Of a stretch of 64,000 bases of DNA, positions 52,254-60,582 are shown piece by piece. The translations under genes were made by a program, and so were the position numbers. This stretch comes from Prevotella sp. UBA2456. GTDB lineage: Bacteria; Bacteroidota; Bacteroidia; Bacteroidales; Bacteroidaceae. The first letter of the stretch is position 1; each line of letters begins with the position of its first letter. The DNA is taken from NCBI GenBank assembly GCA_002342415.1, contig DDPY01000015.1, positions 62,001 to 126,000 on the forward strand, given 5' to 3'. The notes under the pieces were generated by a model. That model did not search any database. It saw nothing but the letters and a program-made list of their open reading frames with translations, and was not told the DNA's origin.

Positions 52254-52285
52254 CAAAGGTACGAAAAGACAACGAAGATAGCAAA
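52254..52285 (-). promoter_or_regulatory. Promoter of leukocidin-like paralogue 3
   Basis: Minus-strand TTTG at 52285-52282 and TACCTTTG at 52261-52254, spaced 20 nt; leader about 80 nt. Confidence 0.72.
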
Positions 52286-52293
52286 TTTTTGTG

Positions 52294-52345
52294 CAGGCAT
52301 TTTTGCACACGAGCAGGTATTTTTGCACAAAACCGCCTTTTTTCG
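52294..52345 (-). promoter_or_regulatory. Tandem operator-like repeat upstream of paralogue 3
   Basis: Two copies of CAGG(C/T)ATTTTTGCACA starting at 52294 and 52314 (20-bp spacing), followed by AAACCGCCTTTTTTCGC. The block starts 33 nt beyond the -7 box. An almost identical block occupies 54040-54092 at 32 nt beyond another -7 box. Confidence 0.7.
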
Positions 52346-52395
52346 CCTATTCTCGCGCTTTTTCATGCTTTTTCATGCAAAAAAGACAAATATTG

Positions 52396-53982
52396 TTAGA
52401 ACCTGTACTGCACCTTCATGTTGACCGCATGGCGGTTGACAAGTGTATTGCTGCAGAACACATCAAACATGTCGTGCCAATCGACACTGAAATTCCATCT
52501 GCAGCCAAATTGTTTGTTCACCGACAGACAACCATATACGGGAACGCCTGTCACCTCGCGTCTTGGCGATTTCTTGGTATAATACACCACCTGAGCACCT
52601 ATCTGCCATTGTTGAGGAAGAAAGGCAGTGGGCGCTAATCGGAATGAGGCATAGGTTCCGCTCTTGATGGCATATAGATTGGAGCCGCCCGTCAGACTCA
52701 TCCACTGGGTTTTCCAGTAAGCCGATGCCCCCAGCTCCATGAAGTTCTCGCCATCCTCAATGAGATAATAGCTCGCCTCCGTCTGCACCGTCAGCCGCTG
52801 ACGGCTGTAGGCGTGCGACAGCTTCATCTGATGAATGGTCCGCTCGTCCAGCTGCCCCTTGGTAATGGCCCACTGCTCATCAGAAAGCATGTTAGCTTCC
52901 ATGGCGATGGCTTCATAGAGGGGGTTGTAGTATTTGCGGAAATAGCCCAGCTGCACCTGGTTCCGGCGATTAGGCATATAGATGATGCTGGCATTCGTAT
53001 TGTTACGGGTGTCAGCATACTTCTGGCTATCGGCGGCATCCGTCAGCTGGTAGTGGTAGAACATCACACGATTGCCAGCGGTAAACTTCCACTGCGGCAG
53101 GACGTAGGTGAACTGCAGATAGATGTCATGGTTGAAGACCTTCCAGCTCCAGTCCGTATCCTTGAGGTCGGTCATCAGGAAATCGCCCTCCACACCCGCC
53201 ATCACGGACAGGCGCTTGGTCAGCAGAGGCGTGTTCAGCTCAACGACATACATGGGCAGCTTGTTGGAGAGGAGCGGGTCGCTGGCATACTGGTAGCCGC
53301 CCGTCAAGAGCAGCTCCGTGCCCTGGTTGTTGAAAGTATGGAAGTATCTGAATCGGCCCATCACCTTGCGCGACGTACCACTTGGGCGATCCAGATATTG
53401 TTGGGTAAAAAAGGTCAACAGCCTGTTTCGGTCGTCAAAACGGTTCGTCATGTGAAGCGACAGGTACTCCTCGTTCACATCGTGGTGACGATAGGACATG
53501 TTGGCGTAGAGGTCCGTGTGCCGGCTGCCGTATAGCGCATTGGCGGAGGCAATGCCTTCAAATTTCTTTGCTGCGGCTCCCTGTCCTTCCACAAAGCCCT
53601 GCCACGCATCGGGCATCTTCATGTAGATGTCCAGGACGCGGTTCATGCCGACGGTACCCTTCGCCACGCCCGTGTTGTCGCAAACCTGTATCCTGTCGAT
53701 GTCCTTGGCCTTCATCTGGCTGATAACCAGCCTCGTGTCGGCATTTATCGGACAGTTGCCGATGCGGAGGTTATAGCCGGTGATGACATCCTCATAGCCC
53801 GCCATCATCAGACCGGGCATCATCTGCAGGACGTCCATCAGCGTTTCTTCTCCCGTCAGCTCCATTCGCTGCGGATAAATCACCGTCCTGTCCCCCCTCA
53901 CCTCTATGATGGGCAGGCTATCTTCTGCAGACACCGTAACCGATAAAAGCAGAATGGTGATTACAACGAGAAATGTAACCAT
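52396..53982 (-). CDS. Small TonB-receptor-like outer-membrane beta-barrel protein
   Basis: 528 aa from the ATG at 53982, which begins a signal peptide ending VSAE; the frame reaches 54003, inside the -7 box. Residues about 30-125 look like a reduced plug domain (ETLMDVLQMMPGLMMAGYED, RLVISQMKAKDIDRIQVCDN). The rest is a barrel of long alternating strands ending VNMKVQYRF. At 528 residues it is shorter than usual TonB receptors, with no carboxypeptidase-like domain and no clear TonB box. It may be a receptor remnant, a porin or an assembly partner. It shares its upstream operator block with leukocidin-like paralogue 3, so the two are probably coregulated. Confidence 0.7.
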   Translation of the reverse strand: MVTFLVVITILLLSVTVSAEDSLPIIEVRGDRTVIYPQRMELTGEETLMDVLQMMPGLMMAGYEDVITGYNLRIGNCPINADTRLVISQMKAKDIDRIQVCDNTGVAKGTVGMNRVLDIYMKMPDAWQGFVEGQGAAAKKFEGIASANALYGSRHTDLYANMSYRHHDVNEEYLSLHMTNRFDDRNRLLTFFTQQYLDRPSGTSRKVMGRFRYFHTFNNQGTELLLTGGYQYASDPLLSNKLPMYVVELNTPLLTKRLSVMAGVEGDFLMTDLKDTDWSWKVFNHDIYLQFTYVLPQWKFTAGNRVMFYHYQLTDAADSQKYADTRNNTNASIIYMPNRRNQVQLGYFRKYYNPLYEAIAMEANMLSDEQWAITKGQLDERTIHQMKLSHAYSRQRLTVQTEASYYLIEDGENFMELGASAYWKTQWMSLTGGSNLYAIKSGTYASFRLAPTAFLPQQWQIGAQVVYYTKKSPRREVTGVPVYGCLSVNKQFGCRWNFSVDWHDMFDVFCSNTLVNRHAVNMKVQYRF

Positions 53983-54000
53983 AGTTTCAGTTCGTTTGTG

Positions 54001-54092
54001 CAAAGTTACGAAATTAAGCCCAATAGTCCCTTATAATTTAGGCATTTTTGCACACCGGGCAGGCATTTTTGCACAAAACCGCCTTTTTTTTC
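54001..54092 (-). promoter_or_regulatory. Promoter and tandem operator of the small barrel gene
   Basis: Minus-strand -7 box TAACTTTG at 54008-54001. Two AGGCATTTTTGCACA units start at 54040 and 54061 (21-bp spacing), followed by AAACCGCCTTTTTTTTCGC. Near-identical to the block at 52294-52345 and at the same distance from the -7 box. No TTTG -33 is visible, which suits an activated promoter. Confidence 0.68.
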
Positions 54093-54143
54093 GCTTTTTT
54101 TCCCACTTCTGCACACAAAAAGAGAGAAAACCTTGCATTTTTC

Positions 54144-54174
54144 TTGCATTTCGACTTTTTATTTTGTATCTTTG
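54144..54174 (+). promoter_or_regulatory. Orphan plus-strand promoter
   Basis: TTGC at 54144-54147 and TATCTTTG at 54167-54174, spaced 19 nt. Transcription would run into a stretch with no long gene. A short frame ending at 54265 (LTLESVEDAYGSDVVTSLNG) has protein-like composition but no ATG. Confidence 0.5.
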
Positions 54175-54280
54175 CAGAGTCAACGACTGTCTTACGTTGG
54201 AAAGCGTTGAAGACGCTTACGGGAGTGACGTAGTGACGTCACTTAATGGTCATTACAATGGTTGACTACCGATGACAGTT

Positions 54281-54393
54281 TTGACAGATTTGACAGATTT
54301 GACAGAAAAATCCCAAACTCCCTCGCGTACCGCGCGCATGCACGGTACGCGCGTATTTTTCCATTTTACTGTCAAATCTGTCAAATCTGTCAA
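54281..54393. repeat. 113-nt nested inverted repeat built on TTTGACAGA 9-mers
   Basis: 54281-54305 is the exact reverse complement of 54369-54393 (25 bp). Each arm is three 9-bp TTTGACAGA units. Inside is a second stem, GCGTACCG with CGGTACGC (about 54324-54350). It would fold into a long hairpin in DNA or RNA. Confidence 0.85.
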
Positions 54394-54432
54394 GAAGTTC
54401 AGAAGTACAGAAGTAAAAGGGCAGGATAATCT

Positions 54433-54490
54433 GAGTTAACTCAAATCATCGATTGAGTTAACTCAAACGATCAATCGAGTTAACTCAAAA
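54433..54490. repeat. 22-bp array of GAGTTAACTC palindromes, 3 copies
   Basis: Copies start at 54433, 54455 and 54477, exactly 22 bp apart, each followed by CAAA or AAA. Same core and period as 13910-13994, about 40 kb away. Confidence 0.9.
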
Positions 54491-54510
54491 TGGGTACTTT
54501 ACCCAGAAAG

Positions 54511-54543
54511 ATGCCCCGCAGGGCGTTTACCCTACGAGGCATT
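54511..54543 (-). terminator. Possible terminator of the COG0523 gene
   Basis: A 13-bp stem with two mismatches (ATGCCCCGCAGGG with CCCTACGAGGCAT) begins 19 nt after the minus-strand stop. Only a weak T-tract (CTTTCT) follows. Confidence 0.45.
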
Positions 54544-54561
54544 TCCCATATCTTCCAATGA

Positions 54562-55785
54562 TTATACCAGACAGAAGTCGAGGTCGCGCGTGATCTGCTC
54601 CTTGTCCAGATGCTGGCCGATGAAGACGAGCTTCTGCATGCGGTCGCCATACTGCTCGTCCCAGTCCTTGCGCAGCTGCGGATTCTGCTGCATCATCATC
54701 TCCAGCTCGTCCTTGGGCATGGTGGCATACCACTGTCCGGCATTGCGCAGCGACACCTGACGGCCGGCCTGCTCGAAGACATAGCAGATGTCCTCCTCGC
54801 CCTTGAAATAGCAGATGCCCTTGGCACGAATGATGCTCTTGGGCCACTTGCGAGCCACGAACTCATCGAAGAGGCTGAGGTTCAGCGGGCGACGGGCGTA
54901 GTAGACGAAGGTGCCGATGCCGTATTCCTCGGCTTCGCCTTCATCATGATGGTGGTGATGGTGGTCGTGGTGATCGTGGTGATCATCGTGGGGGTGGTGG
55001 GTATTGTGGGTGTCGTGGGTGTCGTGGGGAGAGGGGAAATCGGAATCTGGATCGGCGTTCTCCAGCTCGTGGATCCAGGCGGCGGAGGTGGCTACCTCCT
55101 CGAAGTTGAACTTCTCGGTATGGATGAGCTGCTCGAGGGGCACATCACAATAGTCGCACTCGATGATGTCGGCCTTGGGCTGGATGGTGCGGATAATCTG
55201 ACGAACCTCGGCCAACTCCTCGCTCGACACCTCGGAAGCCTTGTTCAGCAGGATGGTGTTGCAGAACTCAATCTGCTGGATGACCAGATTCTCAATGTCC
55301 TCCTCGTCGATGTGGGAGCGCAGCAGGTCGTTGCCGCTCTTGAACTCGTCGCGCATACGCAGGGCATCGACCACCGTAACCACGCTGTCGAGCTGCAGAT
55401 AGCCGTCCTTGATATACTCGGGACCCAGCTGGGGAATGCTGACAATGGTCTGGGCAATGGGACCGGGCTCGCAGATGCCACTGGCCTCGATGACGATATA
55501 GTCGAAGCGGTGCATGGCCAGGATGTCCTGCAACTGCTTGACGAGGTCCATCTTCAGGGTGCAGCAGATGCAGCCGTTCTGCAGGGCCACCAAGGAGTCG
55601 TCCTGCTGACCTACCACCCCACCCTTCTCAATAAGGTCGGCATCGATGTTCACCTCGCCGATATCGTTTACAATGACAGCAAACTTGATACCCTTCTGGT
55701 TCTGAAGGATACGATTGAGCAATGTGGTCTTTCCGCTGCCTAAATAACCCGTAAGCAGCAGGACGGGAACATTTTGGATTTTCAT
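54562..55785 (-). CDS. COG0523/CobW-family metal-chaperone GTPase with His-rich loop
   Basis: 407 aa. G3E GTPase motifs: Walker A LLTGYLGSGKTTLLN at the N terminus, the metal-binding CxCC motif in NGCICCTLK (about residue 72), VIEASGICEPGPIA, and LNKASEV as the NKxD-like element. The CobW C-terminal domain starts near residue 285 (GTFVYYARRPLNLSLFDEF). Between them (about 252-282) is a loop with around 20 His and many Asp. Such proteins deliver zinc or another transition metal to client enzymes. Metal identity cannot be told from sequence; zinc is most common. A minus-strand -7 box TACCTTTG lies at 55827-55820. Confidence 0.88.
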   Translation of the reverse strand: MKIQNVPVLLLTGYLGSGKTTLLNRILQNQKGIKFAVIVNDIGEVNIDADLIEKGGVVGQQDDSLVALQNGCICCTLKMDLVKQLQDILAMHRFDYIVIEASGICEPGPIAQTIVSIPQLGPEYIKDGYLQLDSVVTVVDALRMRDEFKSGNDLLRSHIDEEDIENLVIQQIEFCNTILLNKASEVSSEELAEVRQIIRTIQPKADIIECDYCDVPLEQLIHTEKFNFEEVATSAAWIHELENADPDSDFPSPHDTHDTHNTHHPHDDHHDHHDHHHHHHDEGEAEEYGIGTFVYYARRPLNLSLFDEFVARKWPKSIIRAKGICYFKGEEDICYVFEQAGRQVSLRNAGQWYATMPKDELEMMMQQNPQLRKDWDEQYGDRMQKLVFIGQHLDKEQITRDLDFCLV

Positions 55786-55955
55786 ATCAATTCTCCTTAT
55801 ACTTACTTAATTGGGGATGCAAAGGTAAGCATATTTTGGCAAACGAGAAAACAAAAAGGCAAAGAATTGCCAACTGCGTATTACATTCTGACGAATGGTA
55901 CGCAAAAAAGTATTAAATGTTCCATGTTCAATGCACAATGTTCAATGAAATTTCG

Positions 55956-55963
55956 TACCTTTG
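55956..55963 (+). promoter_or_regulatory. -7 box of pgk
   Basis: TACCTTTG, 85 nt before the ATG. The leader contains imperfect AATAGTA-type 7-bp repeats (55991-56026). Confidence 0.6.
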
Positions 55964-56048
55964 CGCTTAGTTTTGATAAATCAAACAGTAAATAGCAAAA
56001 AAGTAAATAGTAAATAGCATAGTAAATCTTTAAATTGTAAATTACATT

Positions 56049-57320
56049 ATGACAATCAATGAAATGAACTTTGCCGGTAAGAAGGCAATCGTACGTGTAG
56101 ACTTCAACGTACCCCTGGACGAGAATGGTAAGATTACCGACGACACCCGCATCCGCGGCGCACTGCCCACCCTGAAGAAGATTCTGGCTGACGGCGGTGC
56201 CACCATCATCATGTCGCACATGGGCAAGCCCAAAGGTAAGGTAGACATGAAGAAGAGCCTGGGTCAGATTCGCGAGGCTGTGGAGAAGGCATTAGGCGTG
56301 CCCGTAGCTTTCGCTCCCGACTGCGCCAAGGCTCAGGAGGCTGCCAAGAACCTGAAGATGGGCGAGGCTCTGCTGCTGGAGAACCTGCGCTTCTATCCCG
56401 AGGAGGAGGGTAAGCCCGTAGGTGTGGAGAAGGGTACTCCCGAATACGACGAGGCCAAGAAGGCCATGAAGCAGAGCCAGAAGGAGTTTGCCAAGACTTT
56501 GGCTTCTTACGCTGACTGCTACGTAATGGATGCCTTCGGTACCGCTCACCGCAAGCACGCCTCTACGGCTGTCATCGCCGACTACTTCGACGCTGATAAC
56601 AAGATGCTCGGTCTGCTGATGGAGAAGGAGGTGCAGGCTGTCGACAACGTGCTCAGCAACATCAAGCGCCCGTTCGTGGCCATCATGGGTGGTTCGAAGG
56701 TTTCTTCTAAGATTGGCATCATCGAGAACCTGCTCGGCAAGGTGGACAAGCTCATCCTTTGCGGCGGTATGACCTACACCTTCGCCAAGGCTCACAACGG
56801 CGAGATCGGCGACTCTATCGTCGAGCTCGACAAGCTGGATGTAGCCCTCGGCGTGGAGGAACTGGCCAAGAAGAACGGCGTAGAGCTCGTGCTCGGTACC
56901 GACTGCACCGCTACCAACGGCCTCGACTTCGACACGATGACCGTGAAGCCCGGTTCAAAGATTATCAACTGCCCCGCCAACAAGGTTCCTGCCGGTTTCG
57001 AGGGCGTGGATGCCGGTCCTGAGAGCCAGCAGGCCTTCAAGAATGCCATCAAGGGTGCCAAGACCATCCTGTGGAACGGTCCTGCCGGTGTGTTCGAGTG
57101 CGACGACTTCACCGCTGGCAGTCGCGCCATTGGCGACGCTATCGCCGAGGCTACCAAGGAGGGTGCTTTCTCGCTGATTGGCGGTGGCGACTCTGTGGCT
57201 TGCGTCAACAAGTTCGGTCTGGCCGACCAGGTGAGCTACATCTCTACCGGTGGCGGTGCCCTGCTCGAGGCCATCGAGGGTAAGGTGCTTCCCGGTGTAG
57301 CAGCTATCAAAGGTGAATAA
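56049..57320 (+). CDS. pgk: Phosphoglycerate kinase
   Basis: 423 aa, the usual size for bacterial Pgk. It transfers phosphate from 1,3-bisphosphoglycerate to ADP in glycolysis. Signature segments: [84 protein letters not shown] and the nucleotide-binding [16 protein letters not shown]. Coding is strongly biased to preferred codons, as expected for a highly expressed gene. Confidence 0.97.
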   Translation: MTINEMNFAGKKAIVRVDFNVPLDENGKITDDTRIRGALPTLKKILADGGATIIMSHMGKPKGKVDMKKSLGQIREAVEKALGVPVAFAPDCAKAQEAAKNLKMGEALLLENLRFYPEEEGKPVGVEKGTPEYDEAKKAMKQSQKEFAKTLASYADCYVMDAFGTAHRKHASTAVIADYFDADNKMLGLLMEKEVQAVDNVLSNIKRPFVAIMGGSKVSSKIGIIENLLGKVDKLILCGGMTYTFAKAHNGEIGDSIVELDKLDVALGVEELAKKNGVELVLGTDCTATNGLDFDTMTVKPGSKIINCPANKVPAGFEGVDAGPESQQAFKNAIKGAKTILWNGPAGVFECDDFTAGSRAIGDAIAEATKEGAFSLIGGGDSVACVNKFGLADQVSYISTGGGALLEAIEGKVLPGVAAIKGE

Positions 57321-57344
57321 GAGTTAATGTTCAATGATAAAAAA

Positions 57345-58244
57345 ATGAAACGTTTTTTTATCCCTATCATGATGGCCGCATTGCTGATGACAGCGTGCGG
57401 CCATCGTACTTCAAGCAATGCGGCAGGCAGTGATTCTGCGGCCGTCGATACAGTGTTTGCCATTGACAGCGTCGGACAGATGCGTGAAGACACCATGGCA
57501 ATGGTAAAAATCAGCATTGCCTGGCCGAAGGGCAGCAACGAGCCCCTCTGTGCCAGCATCCGCCAGTATATCTGTGAGCAGCTGGCTGCCGGACTGACGA
57601 TGGAAGGCAAGCCTGATGTCATTCTCTATAAGGATGGCAAGACAGCAGTCAAAGCCACACTGGACAAGCACTATCGCAATCTGGTGGCCGACCGCACTGA
57701 CACCATTGGTGGTGCCAACTACGACGGGATGCAATTCTCGTTCGCCCAGAGCATCAACCTGTTGGAAGAGACCGACACCTATGTCACCTATTGCGAGACC
57801 ACAGAAGGCTTCATGGGCGGGGCCCACGGCTCGGCAACGGGCACGGGCATCACCTTCCGCAAGAGTGACGGCAAGCGCATAGGCTATCACACGGAGTTCA
57901 ACCGCCAGACCGAGCAATTCGAGATGAAGGACCAGACCCTGTTCAGCAACCCCCAGTCGGCAGCCCTCGCAGCACTCATCAAGGAGGGTGTGCGCAGCTA
58001 CTTCCAGGAGTTTCAGGACAGCAAGGTCACCGATAAAGACCTATTGGGCAATCTCATCGGCGTGAACAGCGTAGACAGCATTCCGCTGCCCAGCACCCCG
58101 CCCTACTTCACCAAGAACGGCCTTGCATTCATCTATCAGCAGTACGAGATAGCCCCCTATGCCGCCGGCATCATCAACTTCGACATTGCCTACGACAAGA
58201 TACGTCCGCTGCTCACCAAGGACGCCCAGCAACTGATAAAATAA
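57345..58244 (+). CDS. DUF3298/RsiV-like lipoprotein
   Basis: 299 aa from the ATG at 57345 (lipobox MTAC); an ATG at 57327 is six codons upstream and gives a poorer signal. The central part resembles DUF4163 (SFAQSINLLEETDTYVTYCE) and the C-terminal part DUF3298 (FMGGAHGSATGTGITF, NGLAFIYQQYEIAPYAAG), the pair seen in RsiV-type lysozyme-binding proteins and many Bacteroidetes lipoproteins of unknown role. It starts 24 bp after pgk and may be cotranscribed. Confidence 0.8.
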   Translation: MKRFFIPIMMAALLMTACGHRTSSNAAGSDSAAVDTVFAIDSVGQMREDTMAMVKISIAWPKGSNEPLCASIRQYICEQLAAGLTMEGKPDVILYKDGKTAVKATLDKHYRNLVADRTDTIGGANYDGMQFSFAQSINLLEETDTYVTYCETTEGFMGGAHGSATGTGITFRKSDGKRIGYHTEFNRQTEQFEMKDQTLFSNPQSAALAALIKEGVRSYFQEFQDSKVTDKDLLGNLIGVNSVDSIPLPSTPPYFTKNGLAFIYQQYEIAPYAAGIINFDIAYDKIRPLLTKDAQQLIK

Positions 58245-58298
58245 AACGATTACGTTAAATAATTGTCAAATATCTACGGGCAATTGGAAATTATTTCG

Positions 58299-58306
58299 TA
58301 TATTTG
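58299..58306 (+). promoter_or_regulatory. -7 box of the 84-residue protein gene
   Basis: TATATTTG, 38 nt before the ATG at 58345. No good -33 box is seen. Confidence 0.5.
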
Positions 58307-58344
58307 CAGTCGGATAAACGACAAACTAATAAAAACGAATCAAT

Positions 58345-58599
58345 ATGATGAAGAAATTTGTGATTGGAGACCGCACCAAGGATGAGTGGATCTCAGTACT
58401 GGACAGAGCAAACAAGAAACTCGAGTTTACCAACCATCTGGCATCTGCCAAGACCTTCATGGGTTTTGAGGACACCAAGGCCGAACTGAAGCAGTTGCAG
58501 GAAGAGACGGCAGGCTACTTCAACGACCTGCAGGTCTATATTCTCGACGACGACAACAAGGCCCACCGCCCCGACGAGCGCGACATGATGCCCTGGTAA
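58345..58599 (+). CDS. Small conserved-looking protein of unknown function
   Basis: 84 aa, no signal peptide or membrane span, mixed charge, predicted largely helical (RTKDEWISVLDRANKKLEF, TKAELKQLQEETAGYF) with a polar C-terminal end (RPDERDMMPW). A promoter and an isolated position with normal codon use support it as a real gene. I do not recognise the family. It precedes the sugar-oxidation genes by 34 bp and could be read with them. Confidence 0.65.
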   Translation: MMKKFVIGDRTKDEWISVLDRANKKLEFTNHLASAKTFMGFEDTKAELKQLQEETAGYFNDLQVYILDDDNKAHRPDERDMMPW

Positions 58600-58633
58600 A
58601 CAACGATACAAATTACACGAATTTTGATTCCCT

Positions 58634-59581
58634 ATGAAGTATAGGAAATTAGGAAAAACAGGATTAGAGGTGTCGGAGCTCGGCTTCGGCGCCTCTTCTT
58701 TGGGTGGCGTGTTCCACTCGTTCGACGAACATCGCGGCATCGATGCCGTGTTTGCAGCCGTCGAGGCGGGTATCAACCTCATCGACGTGTCGCCCTACTA
58801 TGGCCACTACAAGGCCGAGACCGTCTTAGGCAAGGCGCTGAAGGATATCCCCCGTGACAAGTATTACCTCTCCACCAAGGTGGGCCGCTACGGCGAGAAT
58901 GGTGTCAACACGTGGGACTATTCTGCCAAGCGGGCCAAGGAGAGTGTCTACGAGAGTCTGGAACGTCTGCACATCGACTATATCGACATCATCAATGTAC
59001 ACGACATCGAGTTCCAGGGCCGCATGGAAGGCGGACTGCAGAAGGTGGTCGACGAGACCCTGCCCGCCCTGCACGAACTGAAGAGCGAGGGCGTGGTGCG
59101 CCATGTGGGCATCACCGACCTGCAGCTGGAGAACCTGAAGTGGGTCATCGAGCACAGCGAGCCTGGGACGGTGGAGAGCGTGATGAACTTCTGCCACTTC
59201 TGCCTGTGCGACGACAAGCTAGCCGACTTCCTCGGCTTCTTTGAGATGCACGGCGTGGGCGTGCTCAGCGCATCGCCCTTCTCGATGGGGCTGCTCACTG
59301 AGCGCGGCGTGCCCGACTGGCATCCCGCTCCGAAGCCACTGGTATGGGCTTGCGAGAAAGCAGTGGCCCACTGCAGGGAGAAGGACTATCCCATCGAGAA
59401 GCTCGCCATGCAGTATGCCTGCTCGTGCGACCGCATCGCCTCGACGGTGTTCAGCACGACGCGCCCAGAAGCCATCAAGACCAACATCGCCTATATCGAG
59501 GAGCCGATGGACGAACAGCTCGTCTGGGAAGTGAAGGAAATCATCGGCGACCAGCAGCGCGTCAGCTGGGCGAATACTTGA
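58634..59581 (+). CDS. Aldo/keto reductase, L-fucose/L-galactose dehydrogenase-like
   Basis: 315 aa. AKR barrel with YRKLGKTGLEVSELGFGASSLGG at the start (positions 58637-58705), the catalytic Asp and Tyr in NLIDVSPYYGHY, Lys in LSTKVGRYG, and His in INVHDIEF. The layout and the RYG segment match the plant-type L-galactose dehydrogenase and bacterial L-fucose/D-threo-aldose dehydrogenase group, which oxidise an aldose at C1 to the lactone. The next two genes could open that lactone and oxidise the acid, so a sugar-oxidation role is likely. Confidence 0.85.
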   Translation: MKYRKLGKTGLEVSELGFGASSLGGVFHSFDEHRGIDAVFAAVEAGINLIDVSPYYGHYKAETVLGKALKDIPRDKYYLSTKVGRYGENGVNTWDYSAKRAKESVYESLERLHIDYIDIINVHDIEFQGRMEGGLQKVVDETLPALHELKSEGVVRHVGITDLQLENLKWVIEHSEPGTVESVMNFCHFCLCDDKLADFLGFFEMHGVGVLSASPFSMGLLTERGVPDWHPAPKPLVWACEKAVAHCREKDYPIEKLAMQYACSCDRIASTVFSTTRPEAIKTNIAYIEEPMDEQLVWEVKEIIGDQQRVSWANT

Positions 59582-59622
59582 TAAAGGAATATCGACACCT
59601 CGAAAATTAGAAAGAAAAAACA

Positions 59623-60540
59623 ATGAAGATCATTGATGCGCATGCCCACTTGTGGCTGAATGTAGATACGGTGGTGAACGGCCAGCCCATTCACCCCTTG
59701 GAACCTAACCGCAGCCGAAGCCTCTTCTTCGGCGAGGAGCGGCAGATGCTACCCCCTTGGATGACCGACGGCCAGAACACGGCAGAGCGGTTCCTCTCGA
59801 ATATGGACTATGCACAGGTGTCGGCGGCTGTCATCACGCAGGAGTTTATCGACGGGCTGCAGAACACGTATCTCATGCAGGTGCAGCAGCGCTATCCCGA
59901 CCGTTTCTTCTGCTTCGGCATGCCAGAGGAACTTCAGAGGTTAGAGAATACATTAAGTGCAGAGGCTGAGGTCTTGATCAAGCAAGGCTTCAAGGGCATC
60001 AAGGTGCCTGCCGCCCGACTGCCACAGCAGTTTTTGACGGACGAGATGATGCAGATGATGCACCTAATGGAGGAGCAAGGCATCCTTTTAGGCATTGAGC
60101 TGATGGACGGTGATGCACAGGTGGGACAGATGGAGGAAATCATTCAGGAATGCCCGCGGCTGAAGGTAGCCATCGGACACTTCGGCATGGTGACGCGCCC
60201 GGGGTGGATGAGCCAGATACGACTCGCCCGCCACGAGCATGTCTACATAGAGAGCGGCGGCATCACATGGCTCTTCAACGATGAGTTCTACCCCTACCCT
60301 TCTGCCATCCGCGCCATCCGCGAGGCTGCCGACGAGGTGGGCTGGGACAAGCTGATGTGGGGTTCGGACTATCCGCGCACCATCACCGCCATCACCTACC
60401 GCATGTCGTACGACTTCGTAACGAAATCGCAGGAGCTGACGGACGACCAGAAGCGCCTCTTCCTCTCGGACAATGCCCGCCAGCTGTTCGGCTTCGGTGA
60501 CCTTGTCGACCTGCCCTACATCAAGAACATGAGTGAATAG
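59623..60540 (+). CDS. Amidohydrolase-superfamily lactonase-like protein
   Basis: 305 aa. TIM-barrel metallohydrolase of the COG2159/COG3618-type group: metal-binding DAHAHLWLN at the N terminus, GFKGIKVPAARLP, LKVAIGHFGM with a further His, and WGSDYPRT with the late Asp. Family members include sugar lactonases (L-fucono- and L-galactono-lactonase) and decarboxylases. Placement between an aldose dehydrogenase and an alditol/aldonate-type dehydrogenase favours a lactonase. It begins 41 bp after the aldo/keto reductase gene. Confidence 0.8.
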   Translation: MKIIDAHAHLWLNVDTVVNGQPIHPLEPNRSRSLFFGEERQMLPPWMTDGQNTAERFLSNMDYAQVSAAVITQEFIDGLQNTYLMQVQQRYPDRFFCFGMPEELQRLENTLSAEAEVLIKQGFKGIKVPAARLPQQFLTDEMMQMMHLMEEQGILLGIELMDGDAQVGQMEEIIQECPRLKVAIGHFGMVTRPGWMSQIRLARHEHVYIESGGITWLFNDEFYPYPSAIRAIREAADEVGWDKLMWGSDYPRTITAITYRMSYDFVTKSQELTDDQKRLFLSDNARQLFGFGDLVDLPYIKNMSE

Positions 60541-60542
60541 CA

Positions 60543-60577
60543 AATCGAAAATAGTAAATAGTAAATCGTAAATAGAA
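60543..60577 (+). repeat. 7-bp array AATAGTA-type, 5 copies
   Basis: AATCGAA/AATAGTA/AATAGTA/AATCGTA/AATAGAA at an exact 7-bp period, filling the gap between the lactonase and dehydrogenase genes. Related units precede pgk (55991-56026). Confidence 0.75.
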
Positions 60578-60582
60578 TTAAG

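Larger units (their letters stand above)
53983..54561. other. Intergenic region with operator block, orphan promoter and structured repeats
   Basis: No confirmed gene. It contains the barrel gene promoter and operator (54001-54092), a plus-strand promoter with no assigned gene (54144-54174), a 113-nt nested inverted repeat (54281-54393), a 22-bp GAGTTAACTC array (54433-54490), and a hairpin after the COG0523 gene (54511-54543). Confidence 0.75.

Noticed and set aside
54180..54265. A short protein-coding gene ending LTLESVEDAYGSDVVTSLNG
   Set aside because: No ATG in frame after the promoter and only about 25 codons; kept only as part of the orphan-promoter finding.
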